From: Nitrososphaerota archaeon
GTDB lineage: Archaea > Thermoproteota > Nitrososphaeria > Nitrososphaerales > Nitrosopumilaceae
Direction: 5' to 3'
Assembly: GCA_021323705.1 (NCBI GenBank)
Contig: JAJPKL010000038.1
Coordinates: 1-64,000, forward strand
DNA length: 64,000 nucleotides
A program made the position numbers and the translations under genes. The notes under the pieces are model-generated. The model did no database searches. It saw nothing but the letters and a program-made list of their open reading frames with translations, and was not told where the DNA came from. This document shows, piece by piece, positions 27,438-36,061 of the stretch. How positions within the stretch are numbered: the stretch's first letter is position 1; the number at the start of each line of letters is the position of its first letter.

Positions 27438-27893
27438 CTACTGGGTTGATGGTTTGAGATAGTTTGCGTCTACGGTTACTGGCAATTGATACGGCGCGTC
27501 AAGTAAAATCACTGTTGCTTCTTCCTTGTCGTGATCAATTCTAGTGATTGTGGCCTTCATGCCCTTGAAAGGACCTCCAATTATCTCAACTACCTGATCA
27601 ACTGATAATTCTGACACTGTTGATTTCTTGACAAGATAGCCCTCAATGTCCTTGAACTGTAGTTCGCCTCTGAGCTGGCCTCTGATGTGCCTCATTCCTT
27701 GCAATGCATCAAACGCTGCATTTGCATCAATTGCTTCTATTACGACATAACCCTTTAGATTTTCTAGCAGCAAAACAGATTGCAGGTTTAATTTTTTCAG
27801 CTTGATTCTATTCTCCAAAAGGCCGAGCACAACCTTTTCTTGACCTCCCGTGGTCCTAACTGCAAAAAAGTGAGATTTTACTTCTTGTGTCAA
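27438..27893 (-). CDS. spt5: Transcription elongation factor Spt5 (NusG homologue)
   Basis: A 151-residue protein with an N-terminal NGN domain (FFAVRTTGGQEKVVLGLLENR..., residues 8-90) and a C-terminal KOW domain (VVEIIGGPFKGMKATITRID, about 105-125). It binds the polymerase clamp, with Spt4, to raise processivity and may couple to the ribosome. Start is TTG at 27893, 2 bases after the secE stop; no ATG is suitably placed. Position between secE and rpl11 supports the call. Confidence 0.94.
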   Translation of the reverse strand: MTQEVKSHFFAVRTTGGQEKVVLGLLENRIKLKKLNLQSVLLLENLKGYVVIEAIDANAAFDALQGMRHIRGQLRGELQFKDIEGYLVKKSTVSELSVDQVVEIIGGPFKGMKATITRIDHDKEEATVILLDAPYQLPVTVDANYLKPSTQ

Positions 27894-27895
27894 TC

Positions 27896-28075
27896 TTATC
27901 TATGTCCTAAATTGATTACCGCAAATGTAAACTGTATAATGAAGCCAATTCCGCCAACAGTGGCCATACCGAGCACTACTAGTCGTAAATGTTGCATATA
28001 ATCATCCTTATCTGATTTCCTCGCAAGCTTGATAGTGTTTGCCATATCCTTTAGCATCTGTTTTGGATTTACCAT
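27896..28075 (-). CDS. secE: Protein translocase subunit SecE (Sec61 gamma)
   Basis: A 59-residue protein not usually caught by ORF length filters. It runs from ATG at 28075 to TAA at 27896-27898. An amphipathic cytosolic helix (LKDMANTIKLARKSDKDDYMQHLR) precedes a single transmembrane helix (LVVLGMATVGGIGFIIQFTF). Size, topology, the position 2 bases before spt5 and the secE-spt5-rpl11 order identify it. Its partner SecY is encoded at 40452. Confidence 0.93.
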   Translation of the reverse strand: MVNPKQMLKDMANTIKLARKSDKDDYMQHLRLVVLGMATVGGIGFIIQFTFAVINLGHR

Positions 28076-28153
28076 TAAGAAGCAGTACCAAAGTGTACTT
28101 ATAATTCTTATTTCGGACCTTCTGTAATTTTGGCACAGAACTTGCCTTCAGTC

Positions 28154-28759
28154 TCACTTGATCAACAAAACTGGCGCTGTAGCTTTTTGGGATACCCCGA
28201 TTGATACGCTACCCAGCATCAACCTGTTATCGCCTTTTCCACGCGTTCCCATTATGATGAGATCAACCTTATTTGAATTGGCAAAGGCAACCAGAGAATC
28301 TGACACAGCGGATGAAACAATTATCTCTGTTTTGAGTGGGATCGCAAATTTCTTTGAAACCGTGCGCATCTTATCAAAATTTTTCTCCATTGCGGCAAGT
28401 TTTTCCTTATCTACAATTTTCTTGCTTGGTTCTTGAATATCAAGAAACGAACTTTCAAAAAATGAGCTAGACATCACGGTACCAACCGTGATCGAAGAGC
28501 CGTATTTGCTTGCCAGATCAAGAGCAAATTCAAAGGCGCGGTTAGAAAATGCAGAGCCGTCATATGGAACAAAGATGTGTTTGATTAACGAAATGTCAGC
28601 TTCTTTGCATATTAGATCAGAGCAAACAATTTGTTTTTGCTTGAATGTGATCGGAATCTCGTGAAGATGGCCGCAGGTGCCCTCTTTACACTCGTTTCGA
28701 GTTCGTTGAATCTTTATTGTATATCTAGACAATGCAGACCACTTTGTAGATCTGCTCAA
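28154..28759 (-). CDS. Universal stress protein (UspA family) with a cysteine-containing N-terminal extension
   Basis: The UspA domain starts near residue 58 (IKHIFVPYDGSAFSNRAFEFAL) and ends with the ATP-binding signature GTRGKGDNRLMLGSVS (G-2x-G-9x-G-S), so it is the nucleotide-binding type. Before it lie about 57 residues with basic character and cysteines/histidines (CKEGTCGHLHEIP, then C45 and C51), which ordinary UspA proteins lack. The start at 28759 is uncertain; Met choices further in are absent before the domain, which supports the extension being real. Monocistronic, upstream of nothing obvious. Confidence 0.86.
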   Translation of the reverse strand: MSRSTKWSALSRYTIKIQRTRNECKEGTCGHLHEIPITFKQKQIVCSDLICKEADISLIKHIFVPYDGSAFSNRAFEFALDLASKYGSSITVGTVMSSSFFESSFLDIQEPSKKIVDKEKLAAMEKNFDKMRTVSKKFAIPLKTEIIVSSAVSDSLVAFANSNKVDLIIMGTRGKGDNRLMLGSVSIGVSQKATAPVLLIK

Positions 28760-28873
28760 TACGCCATAAACGTCAGTTTGTTTAAAAAATAAAACACTCT
28801 TCGTGCATCATGATCGGGCTTATCAAAAGACATGATGACTTCACTTTAATAGTCTATTTTTGATTCCTACAAC

Positions 28874-29653
28874 ATGCAGTTGCTTGTGGCGTACAGTTCA
28901 GATCCGGCCGGATATAACATGGCATCTTACATTGCGCAGGATATGGAAAAACATGATGATGTGCTCTACAAGGGAAAACGTTTTGATCTGGCTATGATCT
29001 CTACGCCAGCAATTTCTGCAGATTGGTTGGAAGAAAAATACAGTTATGATGGCTATGTGTTTTTGTCAAAGCATGCATCTGAAAGCGGTACGCTTGCACT
29101 CACATGCCATAGCACGGGAAACTTTTCGGACGCGCAGTTTGGAGGATTTTCACGTCAGGTTGCAATACCTCATCCTCATCTTCAAAAGTCATACATGAAA
29201 CATTTGTGGAGTAATCGAGATGACTATACAAAATTTGAAATTACTATTGAGGCGACCCATCACGGTCCAACTGCGCTCAACAAGCCAGCACTCTTCATTG
29301 AAATTGGCACCACGCAGAAAGAGTGGAGTGATAAGGAACTGTGTGAAAGCATAGCCAAGATAGTGGTAGGCGAATTTAATCATGAGCCAGAAAGACACAA
29401 AGTCGCAGTATGTTTTGGTGGGACGCATTATCCTGAAAAGTTCAACAAAGAACTAATCGAGGGAGAGTTTGCATTGGGCACCGTTATGCCCAAGCACGCA
29501 TTAGATAATTTGGATGAAACATTATTTTCGCATATATTGGATAGAAACAAGGAGGCCAAGTACGCACTAGTAGATTGGCGAGGTCTTGGGCAAAACAAAA
29601 AAAAGATAGTTAGCCTTGTACAAAATACAGATCTTGAGATGGTAAAAGTTTGA
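28874..29653 (+). CDS. dtdA: D-aminoacyl-tRNA deacylase (DtdA/DTD2, GEK1 family)
   Basis: A 259-residue archaeal/plant-type deacylase that removes D-amino acids (and aldehyde adducts) from tRNA. Signature segments are the N-terminal LVAYSSDPAGYNMA, SKHASESGTLALTCHSTGN, and ATHHGPTALNKPALFIEIG. Zinc-binding histidines fall in these motifs. Its TGA overlaps the TTG start of the next gene (TTGA), so the two are co-translated. Confidence 0.95.
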   Translation: MQLLVAYSSDPAGYNMASYIAQDMEKHDDVLYKGKRFDLAMISTPAISADWLEEKYSYDGYVFLSKHASESGTLALTCHSTGNFSDAQFGGFSRQVAIPHPHLQKSYMKHLWSNRDDYTKFEITIEATHHGPTALNKPALFIEIGTTQKEWSDKELCESIAKIVVGEFNHEPERHKVAVCFGGTHYPEKFNKELIEGEFALGTVMPKHALDNLDETLFSHILDRNKEAKYALVDWRGLGQNKKKIVSLVQNTDLEMVKV

Positions 29654-29946
29654 AGCTAGAAGAAAAAGTTTACAAAAAACTATTGGAGGTTCCAAAAGGC
29701 CAAGTTACAACATATGGCGAACTTGCAAAGGCCGTTGGATTAAAAAATGGACAGAGAGCAATTGGGCGAATCATGAATAAGAACCCATATCCAGTAATAG
29801 TTCCGTGCCATCGAGTGATAATGTCAAGCGGTAAGGTGGGAGGCTATGCATGGGGCGAAAAAATCAAAACAAACATGCTAGTAAAAGAGGGAGTAAAAAT
29901 TAGGAACGGGAAAATTATAGACTCTAAAATAATTCACAGGTTTTGA
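29650..29946 (+). CDS. ogt: Methylated-DNA-[protein]-cysteine S-methyltransferase (single-domain MGMT/Ogt)
   Basis: A 98-residue protein consisting only of the catalytic DNA-binding domain. The alkyl-acceptor Cys53 sits in PVIVPCHRVI, so it is an active suicide repair enzyme and not an alkyltransferase-like protein with Trp in that place. The arginine finger region (NGQRAIGRIMNKN) and GGYAWG are also present. The larger N-terminal domain of Ada/Ogt proteins is absent. It starts with TTG overlapping the dtdA stop. Confidence 0.93.
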   Translation: MKLEEKVYKKLLEVPKGQVTTYGELAKAVGLKNGQRAIGRIMNKNPYPVIVPCHRVIMSSGKVGGYAWGEKIKTNMLVKEGVKIRNGKIIDSKIIHRF

Positions 29947-29948
29947 GT

Positions 29949-30398
29949 TTATTTCTTGGAGCGCACTTCTTCTATCAAGCTTCTCAGGTGTGCCAAGTTT
30001 CTTACCTGGTTTCCGCTTACCTGCTTGTATAGCTTCCAGTAAGACTCGTTTGTAATCTCTTTTCTTGCCTTGGAAACGCTTAGCTGATGGCGCATTGCTC
30101 TGATCCTTTTGACATAGACTTCTTTCTTGCCTATTCTGGCCCCTTTTCTGCCCTTCTTTGATCCTTGTTTTGTACTGCGCTTTTTGTGTTGGCTCTTTTT
30201 GAAGTATGCTCTTCCTCTCGATGTGCCTTTGATTGGTTTGATTTCAATTACATTTGCAGTGATCAGACTTCGTATGTTATCACGCGTGATGGCGTCAGTA
30301 ACATCATCTAGATAATTTGGATCAAACTTTATCCTGTCTACTCCGACTCCCAGAATTCTGGAGACGAGTTGTCTTTTGGTCTTAAGATTTACTACCAC
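29949..30398 (-). CDS. rpl19e: 50S ribosomal protein L19e
   Basis: A 149-residue archaeal/eukaryotic-specific large-subunit protein. Features are LKTKRQLVSRILGVGVDRIKFDP at the N-terminus, the very basic GRKGARIGKKEVYVKRIRAMR region, and the C-terminal YWKLYKQVSGNQVRNLAHL. Start is GTG at 30398 inside the end of rpl32e (17-base overlap). In many archaea L32e and L19e lie inside the spc operon between L6 and L18; here they are a separate pair. Confidence 0.95.
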   Translation of the reverse strand: MVVNLKTKRQLVSRILGVGVDRIKFDPNYLDDVTDAITRDNIRSLITANVIEIKPIKGTSRGRAYFKKSQHKKRSTKQGSKKGRKGARIGKKEVYVKRIRAMRHQLSVSKARKEITNESYWKLYKQVSGNQVRNLAHLRSLIEEVRSKK

Positions 30399-30783
30399 TT
30401 GTAGACACTCTCGCGTTGAAAACTTTGAAGTTCTTCTCTTTTGCCTTGGCTATCATCTCAAGTCTTTTCTTTTTCCCAACACCGTGACCAAATCTGATCC
30501 CGTCGGTTTTTGGGTTGAGTTTTTCTAAATCTTTCAAATTGTAAACTAGATTATCTGTATAGCCTGATGGGTGGAGTCCTCTTGCAATCTTTGGACCGCC
30601 ATGGCCTATTTTTACAAGTGATGGCCAGCCCTTCTTCTGTTTTCTCTGGTGGTTGTCAATGCCTTTAGGTTTCCTCCACGCTGCAGAAAGCCTAGCATAT
30701 CTCCAACTTTCTTGTCTGATAAAGCTAGGTTTGTTCTGTAATACTTTTTTCCTAAGTTCCAGAGCTTCTTTGTTGATCGGCAT
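30382..30783 (-). CDS. rpl32e: 50S ribosomal protein L32e
   Basis: A 133-residue L32e. Family features are FIRQESWRYARLSAAWRKPKGIDN, KIGHGGPKIARGLHPSGY and VGKKKRLEMIAKAKEKNFKVFN. The gene starts at ATG 30783 and overlaps rpl19e at its end. It is divergent from pckA, with about 100 bases between. Confidence 0.95.
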   Translation of the reverse strand: MPINKEALELRKKVLQNKPSFIRQESWRYARLSAAWRKPKGIDNHQRKQKKGWPSLVKIGHGGPKIARGLHPSGYTDNLVYNLKDLEKLNPKTDGIRFGHGVGKKKRLEMIAKAKEKNFKVFNARVSTSGSKS

Positions 30784-30883
30784 GTAGAGGTCTTTGCCTA
30801 AATTTTACAATAAATACGTTTCTTGGTATGCCATGAATGATCCGAAGAGATAATAAGGAAATTGCGACGAAACGGTTTATCTG

Positions 30884-32488
30884 ATGATTGAGGATTTGGA
30901 GCCAACCAGTACTCGTCTACTTGTATCTCAATTAGAACAAATTGGTATCAAGCCAGGAAAGGTACAGAGAAACTCACAAGTTCAGGATCTGGTGAACCTC
31001 ATAGTTGAAAAAAACGAGGGCACCATGACCGCAAATAAGGCAATAGCTGTCAAAACCGGCAAATATACCGGAAGATCTCCTGATGACAGATTTATCGTTG
31101 ATGATGAACAGACTCACAATACCGTAGACTGGGGAAAGATAAACCACCCCTTTCCAAATGATAAATTTGACAATCTGTTTGAAAAGATGAAAAAGCACAT
31201 AGAAAATAAGGAAATTTTTGTTTTTGATGGATTTGTAGGCGCAGACAAAGAACACAGATTGCCAATTAGAATCATCACTGATCATGCATGGCAGAATCTC
31301 TTTGTCAGACAATTATTCATAAGACCAACCCACGAAGAGCTAGAATCACACAAACCAGAATACACGCTTCTTTCAATAAATGATTTCAAAGCTGTTCCTG
31401 AGATTGATGGAACCAGAACAGATGTCTTCATCATACTAAATTACACAAAAAAAATCGTTTTGATTGGGGGCACTTCGTATGCTGGCGAAATAAAGAAAGC
31501 AATGTTTTCAGTTATGAACTACTCTCTTCCTCCAAAAGGAATTTTTCCAATGCACTGTTCTGCTAACATTGGAAAGAACGGGGAGACTGCATTATTTTTT
31601 GGACTCTCAGGTACTGGAAAAACAACGCTATCTGCAGATTCCAATAGGATGCTTATAGGGGATGATGAACACGGCTGGTCCGACAGGGGGGTATTCAATT
31701 TTGAAGGCGGATGTTATGCAAAGTGTATTAATCTCAACCAAGATGCTGAACCCCAAATCTGGGATGCGATAAGATTTGGTACTGTGTTGGAAAATGTTGT
31801 AATTGACAAGGAAACAATGCTGCCAAACTTCAACGATAGTAGTCTTACAGAAAATACTCGAGCTGCATACCCTCTTGACTACATTCCGGGCGCCATAGTT
31901 CCAAGCATGGGTGGTAACCCCAACGTCATCATCTTCCTAACTGCAGATGCGTTTGGTGTGATGCCTCCAATTGCAAAACTCACAAAAGAAGGTGCGATGT
32001 ACCACTTTATGTCTGGTTATACAAGCAAGCTTGCAGGAACAGAGCGGGGCATCACTGAACCCAAAGCGACATTTTCAGAATGTTTTGGCGCTCCATTCAT
32101 GTCAAGACATGCGTCTGTTTACGCAAAACTTCTTGGAGAAAAAATAACCAAACACAACACTACAGTATATCTTGTTAATACCGGATGGTCGGGAGGCCCG
32201 TATGGGATAGGAAAGAGAATGAACATAGGACACACCAGAAGAATGGTTACTGCCGCACTTACCGGAGAACTTGGCACTGTCAAGTACAGACATGATGACA
32301 TATTCAATCTAGATGTGCCTATCGAATGTAATGGCGTGCCTTCTGAAGTGTTGAATCCGCGCAATACTTGGTCTGAAAAGGACGCCTATGACAACTCTGC
32401 AAAGAAACTAGCTCAGATGTTTGTGGAAAACTTTAGGAAGTTTGGAAGCGTTTCAAAGGAAATTGTTGACGCAGGGCCAAAAATCTAA
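30884..32488 (+). CDS. pckA: Phosphoenolpyruvate carboxykinase (ATP)
   Basis: A 534-residue ATP-type PEPCK interconverting oxaloacetate and PEP. Seen are the N-terminal KTGKYTGRSPDDRFIV, the metal/substrate site HCSANIG, the kinase-1a P-loop GLSGTGKTTLS near residue 243, kinase-2 LIGDDEHGW, and the adenine-binding NTGWSGGPYGIGKRM. Full length and intact. In autotrophic Thaumarchaeota it links the dicarboxylate products of carbon fixation to gluconeogenesis. Convergent with the protease gene, overlapping it by 4 bases. Confidence 0.96.
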   Translation: MIEDLEPTSTRLLVSQLEQIGIKPGKVQRNSQVQDLVNLIVEKNEGTMTANKAIAVKTGKYTGRSPDDRFIVDDEQTHNTVDWGKINHPFPNDKFDNLFEKMKKHIENKEIFVFDGFVGADKEHRLPIRIITDHAWQNLFVRQLFIRPTHEELESHKPEYTLLSINDFKAVPEIDGTRTDVFIILNYTKKIVLIGGTSYAGEIKKAMFSVMNYSLPPKGIFPMHCSANIGKNGETALFFGLSGTGKTTLSADSNRMLIGDDEHGWSDRGVFNFEGGCYAKCINLNQDAEPQIWDAIRFGTVLENVVIDKETMLPNFNDSSLTENTRAAYPLDYIPGAIVPSMGGNPNVIIFLTADAFGVMPPIAKLTKEGAMYHFMSGYTSKLAGTERGITEPKATFSECFGAPFMSRHASVYAKLLGEKITKHNTTVYLVNTGWSGGPYGIGKRMNIGHTRRMVTAALTGELGTVKYRHDDIFNLDVPIECNGVPSEVLNPRNTWSEKDAYDNSAKKLAQMFVENFRKFGSVSKEIVDAGPKI

Positions 32489-34527
32489 CTCTTTCCAAGT
32501 CTGCCACCTAGACCTACTGCAACAATTAGTACAATTATTCCGGAAATGATTGCCGCCTCTTTTGTCGGTATGCCAATATTTTGAAGATCTAGTATGTTTC
32601 TTTGGGAAACATTGTTGACAAGAATAGTCTGGTATGCCTCATCTGTCTTGTTTGTGCTTGATATCTGAGCCAAGACCCAATACTGGCCCTTCTCATAAAC
32701 AGGTAGAGATCTGGTTTCTTGTGGAGTGATTGAGGTACTAGTGGTCTGACCCGTGTCAGATTCTATGAGGGAAATTTTTGCGTATGACCATTTATCGGGA
32801 TAGTCAAGCAAAAAGTGAAGCGTCCCATTTCTTTGGTCAACTAGGAGGGTGCCTTTGGTTACATGAGTCACAACAGGTATGTGGTAGCTTGACTTGGTAT
32901 CGTTTAAAATGAGAAATCCGTCGTAGGTTCCTTCCTTTTTGGCATTGTCAGAAAGTTTCACATTCAAGGTGTCACCTGACTGGGAATAATCAAAATTTAG
33001 ACTAGAGTCGTTTGACGAAAAACTTGCCTTCAAGTGGGGTATGGCAGAGCCGTCGATTGTCTTCATATACAAAGTCTTTGTCTGAGAATTGTTGTCAAAA
33101 GAGAGGTTAAAGACCAAGCCGTGGGGAACTATGATCAAGTTAGATTCTAGTGCTCTTGTAATGTTTAATCGGCCGCTTCCAACAGCAGAGATTGGGAAAA
33201 GTTTACCGTATGCATCAGTAACTGGGTCGGTAGTTGTAACAAGCAACGACGTCACATCTTCGGGGGACAATCCTGGATGCTTTTGCAAAATAATTGCGGC
33301 GGCGCCTGCCACATGAGGAGCTGCAAAGCTTGTACCGCTTGTAACATTGTACTTTCCCCCAAGCGTTGTAGAATTGATAAAGACTCCGGGTGCGACAAGA
33401 TCTGGTTTTATGTAGAAGGGGGATACTGGTCCCTCGGAACTAAAAGGCGCAACAAAGTCTGGATGATAAAACACATTCAAACTTCCTACCGTGTCTGAGG
33501 TCAGAGCAGATCTGAGCGCCAAGCCGTCCTCCTTTGACATTGAGGTTACAGGTATTCTTGGGGAATATGCTGCAGTCTTGTTTGGCTCTACCAGTTCGCC
33601 AATGAATATGCCGGTATCGTTGTTGAATATGATAAGAGCCTTTGCGCCCAAATCAGCTGCATTTTTTTCCTTTTCAGCAAAGTAGACTTTTTGTCCCTTT
33701 ACATCACTTCCTCTCTCTTCTAAAAGTATGGAACCTTTGATCTCCAAGTTTTTCAGATCTTCAAGCCTTCCGTATCCGCCGTAGATTATCTTGCCTTGTA
33801 TTGTACCATGCAACGCTTGGGTTCCAACCATTGGAACTATCTGGTATTGTTTTTTGCCAACTTCAAAGGTTGCAGCAAGACTTGATGTGAGATTGTTGTA
33901 TGACGCACCAACAGTAATTGCGTTGATGTCTTTTCCTGGACTGCCAATTGTGTCATCCAGTGGGCCGTTATTTCCTGCAGCTACAACTACAACGATACCG
34001 TTCTTTACTGCTTTGTCGATTGCATCATCGATTTCATCGTTTGTTTTGTTTATTCCTAAGCTAATGTTGATGACGTTAACACCATCCTGCATTGCATGCT
34101 GGAGTGCTTTTACAATATAGTCTGATGAGACCGCTTCGCCTGTTGATGAAACCTTGTATGCAAGCAGCTTTGCCTTGGGGACAATTCCTGTAAAGTTTCC
34201 ATCGGCTGCAATGATTCCTGCAACTTCGGTACCGTGGCCATTAGTATCCAGAGGCTTTTCATTTGCATTGACGTAATCATATCCTCCAATTACTTTTCCA
34301 GAAGGACCATAGCCAAGAAGATCTGGATGGTTGTAGTCTATGCCGGTATCTATGACTCCAATCTTGATTCCCTGGCCGTCAAGACCATCTAATCTTGCTG
34401 CTTTGACTCCAACAAGCTCCATGCTTTTTTGAAGATTGTTTGAAATTTCCTGCTCACTTGACTTTGATACAAATAAAATTATACAAAAGACACAGAGGAA
34501 AGAAAAAATCAGTAACCGATTAACCAC
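32485..34527 (-). CDS. Secreted, membrane-anchored subtilisin-like serine protease (S8) with PA domain
   Basis: A 680-residue precursor. A signal peptide (LLIFSFLCVFCIILF) leads into the catalytic domain with Asp60 in GVIDTGIDYNHPD, His98 in NGHGTEVAG and Ser in TSGTSFAAPHVAGAA near residue 400. A PA (protease-associated) insert lies between His and Ser (AADLGAKALIIFNNDTG). Beta-rich C-terminal domains follow, then a C-terminal membrane helix (AAIISGIIVLIVAVGLGG) with a short basic tail. All triad residues are intact, so an active cell-surface protease is likely. Confidence 0.93.
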   Translation of the reverse strand: MVNRLLIFSFLCVFCIILFVSKSSEQEISNNLQKSMELVGVKAARLDGLDGQGIKIGVIDTGIDYNHPDLLGYGPSGKVIGGYDYVNANEKPLDTNGHGTEVAGIIAADGNFTGIVPKAKLLAYKVSSTGEAVSSDYIVKALQHAMQDGVNVINISLGINKTNDEIDDAIDKAVKNGIVVVVAAGNNGPLDDTIGSPGKDINAITVGASYNNLTSSLAATFEVGKKQYQIVPMVGTQALHGTIQGKIIYGGYGRLEDLKNLEIKGSILLEERGSDVKGQKVYFAEKEKNAADLGAKALIIFNNDTGIFIGELVEPNKTAAYSPRIPVTSMSKEDGLALRSALTSDTVGSLNVFYHPDFVAPFSSEGPVSPFYIKPDLVAPGVFINSTTLGGKYNVTSGTSFAAPHVAGAAAIILQKHPGLSPEDVTSLLVTTTDPVTDAYGKLFPISAVGSGRLNITRALESNLIIVPHGLVFNLSFDNNSQTKTLYMKTIDGSAIPHLKASFSSNDSSLNFDYSQSGDTLNVKLSDNAKKEGTYDGFLILNDTKSSYHIPVVTHVTKGTLLVDQRNGTLHFLLDYPDKWSYAKISLIESDTGQTTSTSITPQETRSLPVYEKGQYWVLAQISSTNKTDEAYQTILVNNVSQRNILDLQNIGIPTKEAAIISGIIVLIVAVGLGGRLGKS

Positions 34528-34600
34528 AAGTTATCTGCAGGTTGACTAGATAAAATGCATTTGCAAAACCATAAATTGCAAGAACTATGTTGAGACTTTT

Positions 34601-35218
34601 ATGGCAAAATACGAGCTTCCGAAATTACCGTACGCATACGATGCGTTGGAGCCACACATTGATGCCAAAACAATGGAAATACACCACTCTAAACATCATC
34701 AGGCCTATACTGATGGCTTGAACAAGGCTCTGGAAACTTTAAGCTCTGAACTGCAAAACATGGAGCTGACAAAGCTACTTGCAAGCATGGACAAAGTTCC
34801 AGAAAGCTCAAAGAGCGCAGTGAATTTTCATGGAGGAGGATACGACAACCACTCTCTGTTTTGGAGTAACATGAAACCAAATGGTGGCGGAAAACCAGGC
34901 GGAAAGTTGGCTGACGCAATCAATGCGGCATTTGGCAGCTTTGATAGCTTCAAAGATAAGTTCACAAAGGACACAATCGCAATCCAAGGAAGCGGTTGGG
35001 GATGGTTGGTGTACAATCCGCAAAGCAAGAAAACTGAATTCACTACAATGCCAAATCAGACAAGTCCTAGAACCAAGGGTTTGATACCGTTGTTGGGATT
35101 GGACGTTTGGGAACATGCATACTACCTCAAGTACCAAAATCGCAGAGCAGATTATGTTGGTGCGTGGTGGAATGTCATAAACTGGGATGAAGTAGACGCA
35201 AGACTATCAAAAGCATAA
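34601..35218 (+). CDS. sod: Superoxide dismutase (Fe/Mn family)
   Basis: A 205-residue Fe/Mn SOD. Metal ligands are visible in HHSKHHQAY (N-terminal His), in FHGGGYDNHSLFW (second His), and in DVWEHAYYLKYQNRRADYVGAWW (Asp and His). The whole family core is present. A promoter-like A/T region precedes it and a T-rich stretch follows, so it is probably a single-gene unit. Iron versus manganese preference cannot be told from sequence. Confidence 0.96.
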   Translation: MAKYELPKLPYAYDALEPHIDAKTMEIHHSKHHQAYTDGLNKALETLSSELQNMELTKLLASMDKVPESSKSAVNFHGGGYDNHSLFWSNMKPNGGGKPGGKLADAINAAFGSFDSFKDKFTKDTIAIQGSGWGWLVYNPQSKKTEFTTMPNQTSPRTKGLIPLLGLDVWEHAYYLKYQNRRADYVGAWWNVINWDEVDARLSKA

Positions 35219-35220
35219 AC

Positions 35221-35248
35221 CCTTTTTCTTTTTGTTTCTATTTTGCTG
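35221..35248 (+). terminator. T-rich terminator after sod
   Basis: Three T-clusters (ttttt, ttttt, tttt) follow the sod stop within 30 bases, the usual archaeal termination signal. No further gene follows on this strand for about 400 bases. Confidence 0.5.
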
Positions 35249-35379
35249 TTTGAGACACAAATTATTTGAAAATAAACCAAATCCACACATGAAAACAACA
35301 TTTCTAATGTCGGCCTTAAATTCAATTCATAGGAAAGTCTAGCAATTTGTAATAAAAATGAGTTTAAGCGTGTTTCAGC

Positions 35380-35520
35380 CTAAAATCTTTTTTCGCCACG
35401 ATGCTTTGGTAAGCAATCACGACAATATACTGGTCTTCCTTCTTTTGGTTGGAAAGGAACCTGTGTTTCTTTCTTGCAATCTGAGCAAGTAACAGGATAC
35501 ATTTGTCTGTCTGATGACAT
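35380..35520 (-). CDS. 46-aa CxxC-x17-CxxC zinc-ribbon protein
   Basis: ATG at 35520 to TAG at 35380. The protein has CSDC, exactly 17 residues, then CRDC; between them is KETQVPFQPKEGRPVYC, matching the widespread small CxxC-x17-CxxC zinc-binding module (TxVPFxPxxxRPVYC). The four cysteines most likely bind zinc. A basic tail (KHRGEKRF) suits nucleic-acid binding. It is a free-standing copy, between sod and the prefoldin gene, on the opposite strand. Function of the module is not established. Confidence 0.85.
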   Translation of the reverse strand: MSSDRQMYPVTCSDCKKETQVPFQPKEGRPVYCRDCLPKHRGEKRF

Positions 35521-35626
35521 GATTTTTTATCTATGTTACTCAATAAGAACTATTGACACGGATTGATTTGACAAGGAGCGTATTTTTCAGAATGCATTTA
35601 TAGGCGGGTAAGAGAATTTTTTGCAA

Positions 35627-36049
35627 ATGAGTGAAGAACAAGCTCAGGCATTGATGCAACAACTGCAAGCACTTGAGGGATATCTGGCAGATGTATTACA
35701 GCGAGAAGAGTCTGTAATGAGACTATTGCAGGAGGCATCAAGTGCTATTGAATCCATCAAGTCGATTGGAGGCGATGCTGCAAGTGAGACTCTAGTACCA
35801 GTCGGTATGGGAGCTTATGTAAAAGCAAAGATAGAGCCAAACCAAAAAGTGGTCGTGCATGTGGGTGCTGGCACCTCAATCGAGCAAGACAGAGATTCTG
35901 CAATTAATTATGTGGAGTCCAGAATAAAGGAATTGGAAATTGTACTACAACAGTTGGCAGCCCAGAGGCAAGAAGTATCTCTTAGACTTGAACAAGGACA
36001 GCAGGAAATGAACAAACTTATACAATCAAGCCGCGGTTCTACGCAGTAA
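35627..36049 (+). CDS. pfdA: Prefoldin alpha subunit
   Basis: A 140-residue chaperone subunit with N- and C-terminal coiled-coil helices (EEQAQALMQQLQALEGYLADVLQ; RIKELEIVLQQLAAQRQEVSLRLEQ) and a central beta-hairpin part (TLVPVGMGAYVKAKI, KVVVHVGAGTSIEQD). ATG 35627 is preferred to TTG 35621. TTTATA near 35598 is a probable TATA box. It lies 12 bases before ftsY, a conserved archaeal pairing. Confidence 0.94.
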   Translation: MSEEQAQALMQQLQALEGYLADVLQREESVMRLLQEASSAIESIKSIGGDAASETLVPVGMGAYVKAKIEPNQKVVVHVGAGTSIEQDRDSAINYVESRIKELEIVLQQLAAQRQEVSLRLEQGQQEMNKLIQSSRGSTQ

Positions 36050-36061
36050 GGAAAATCTGTC

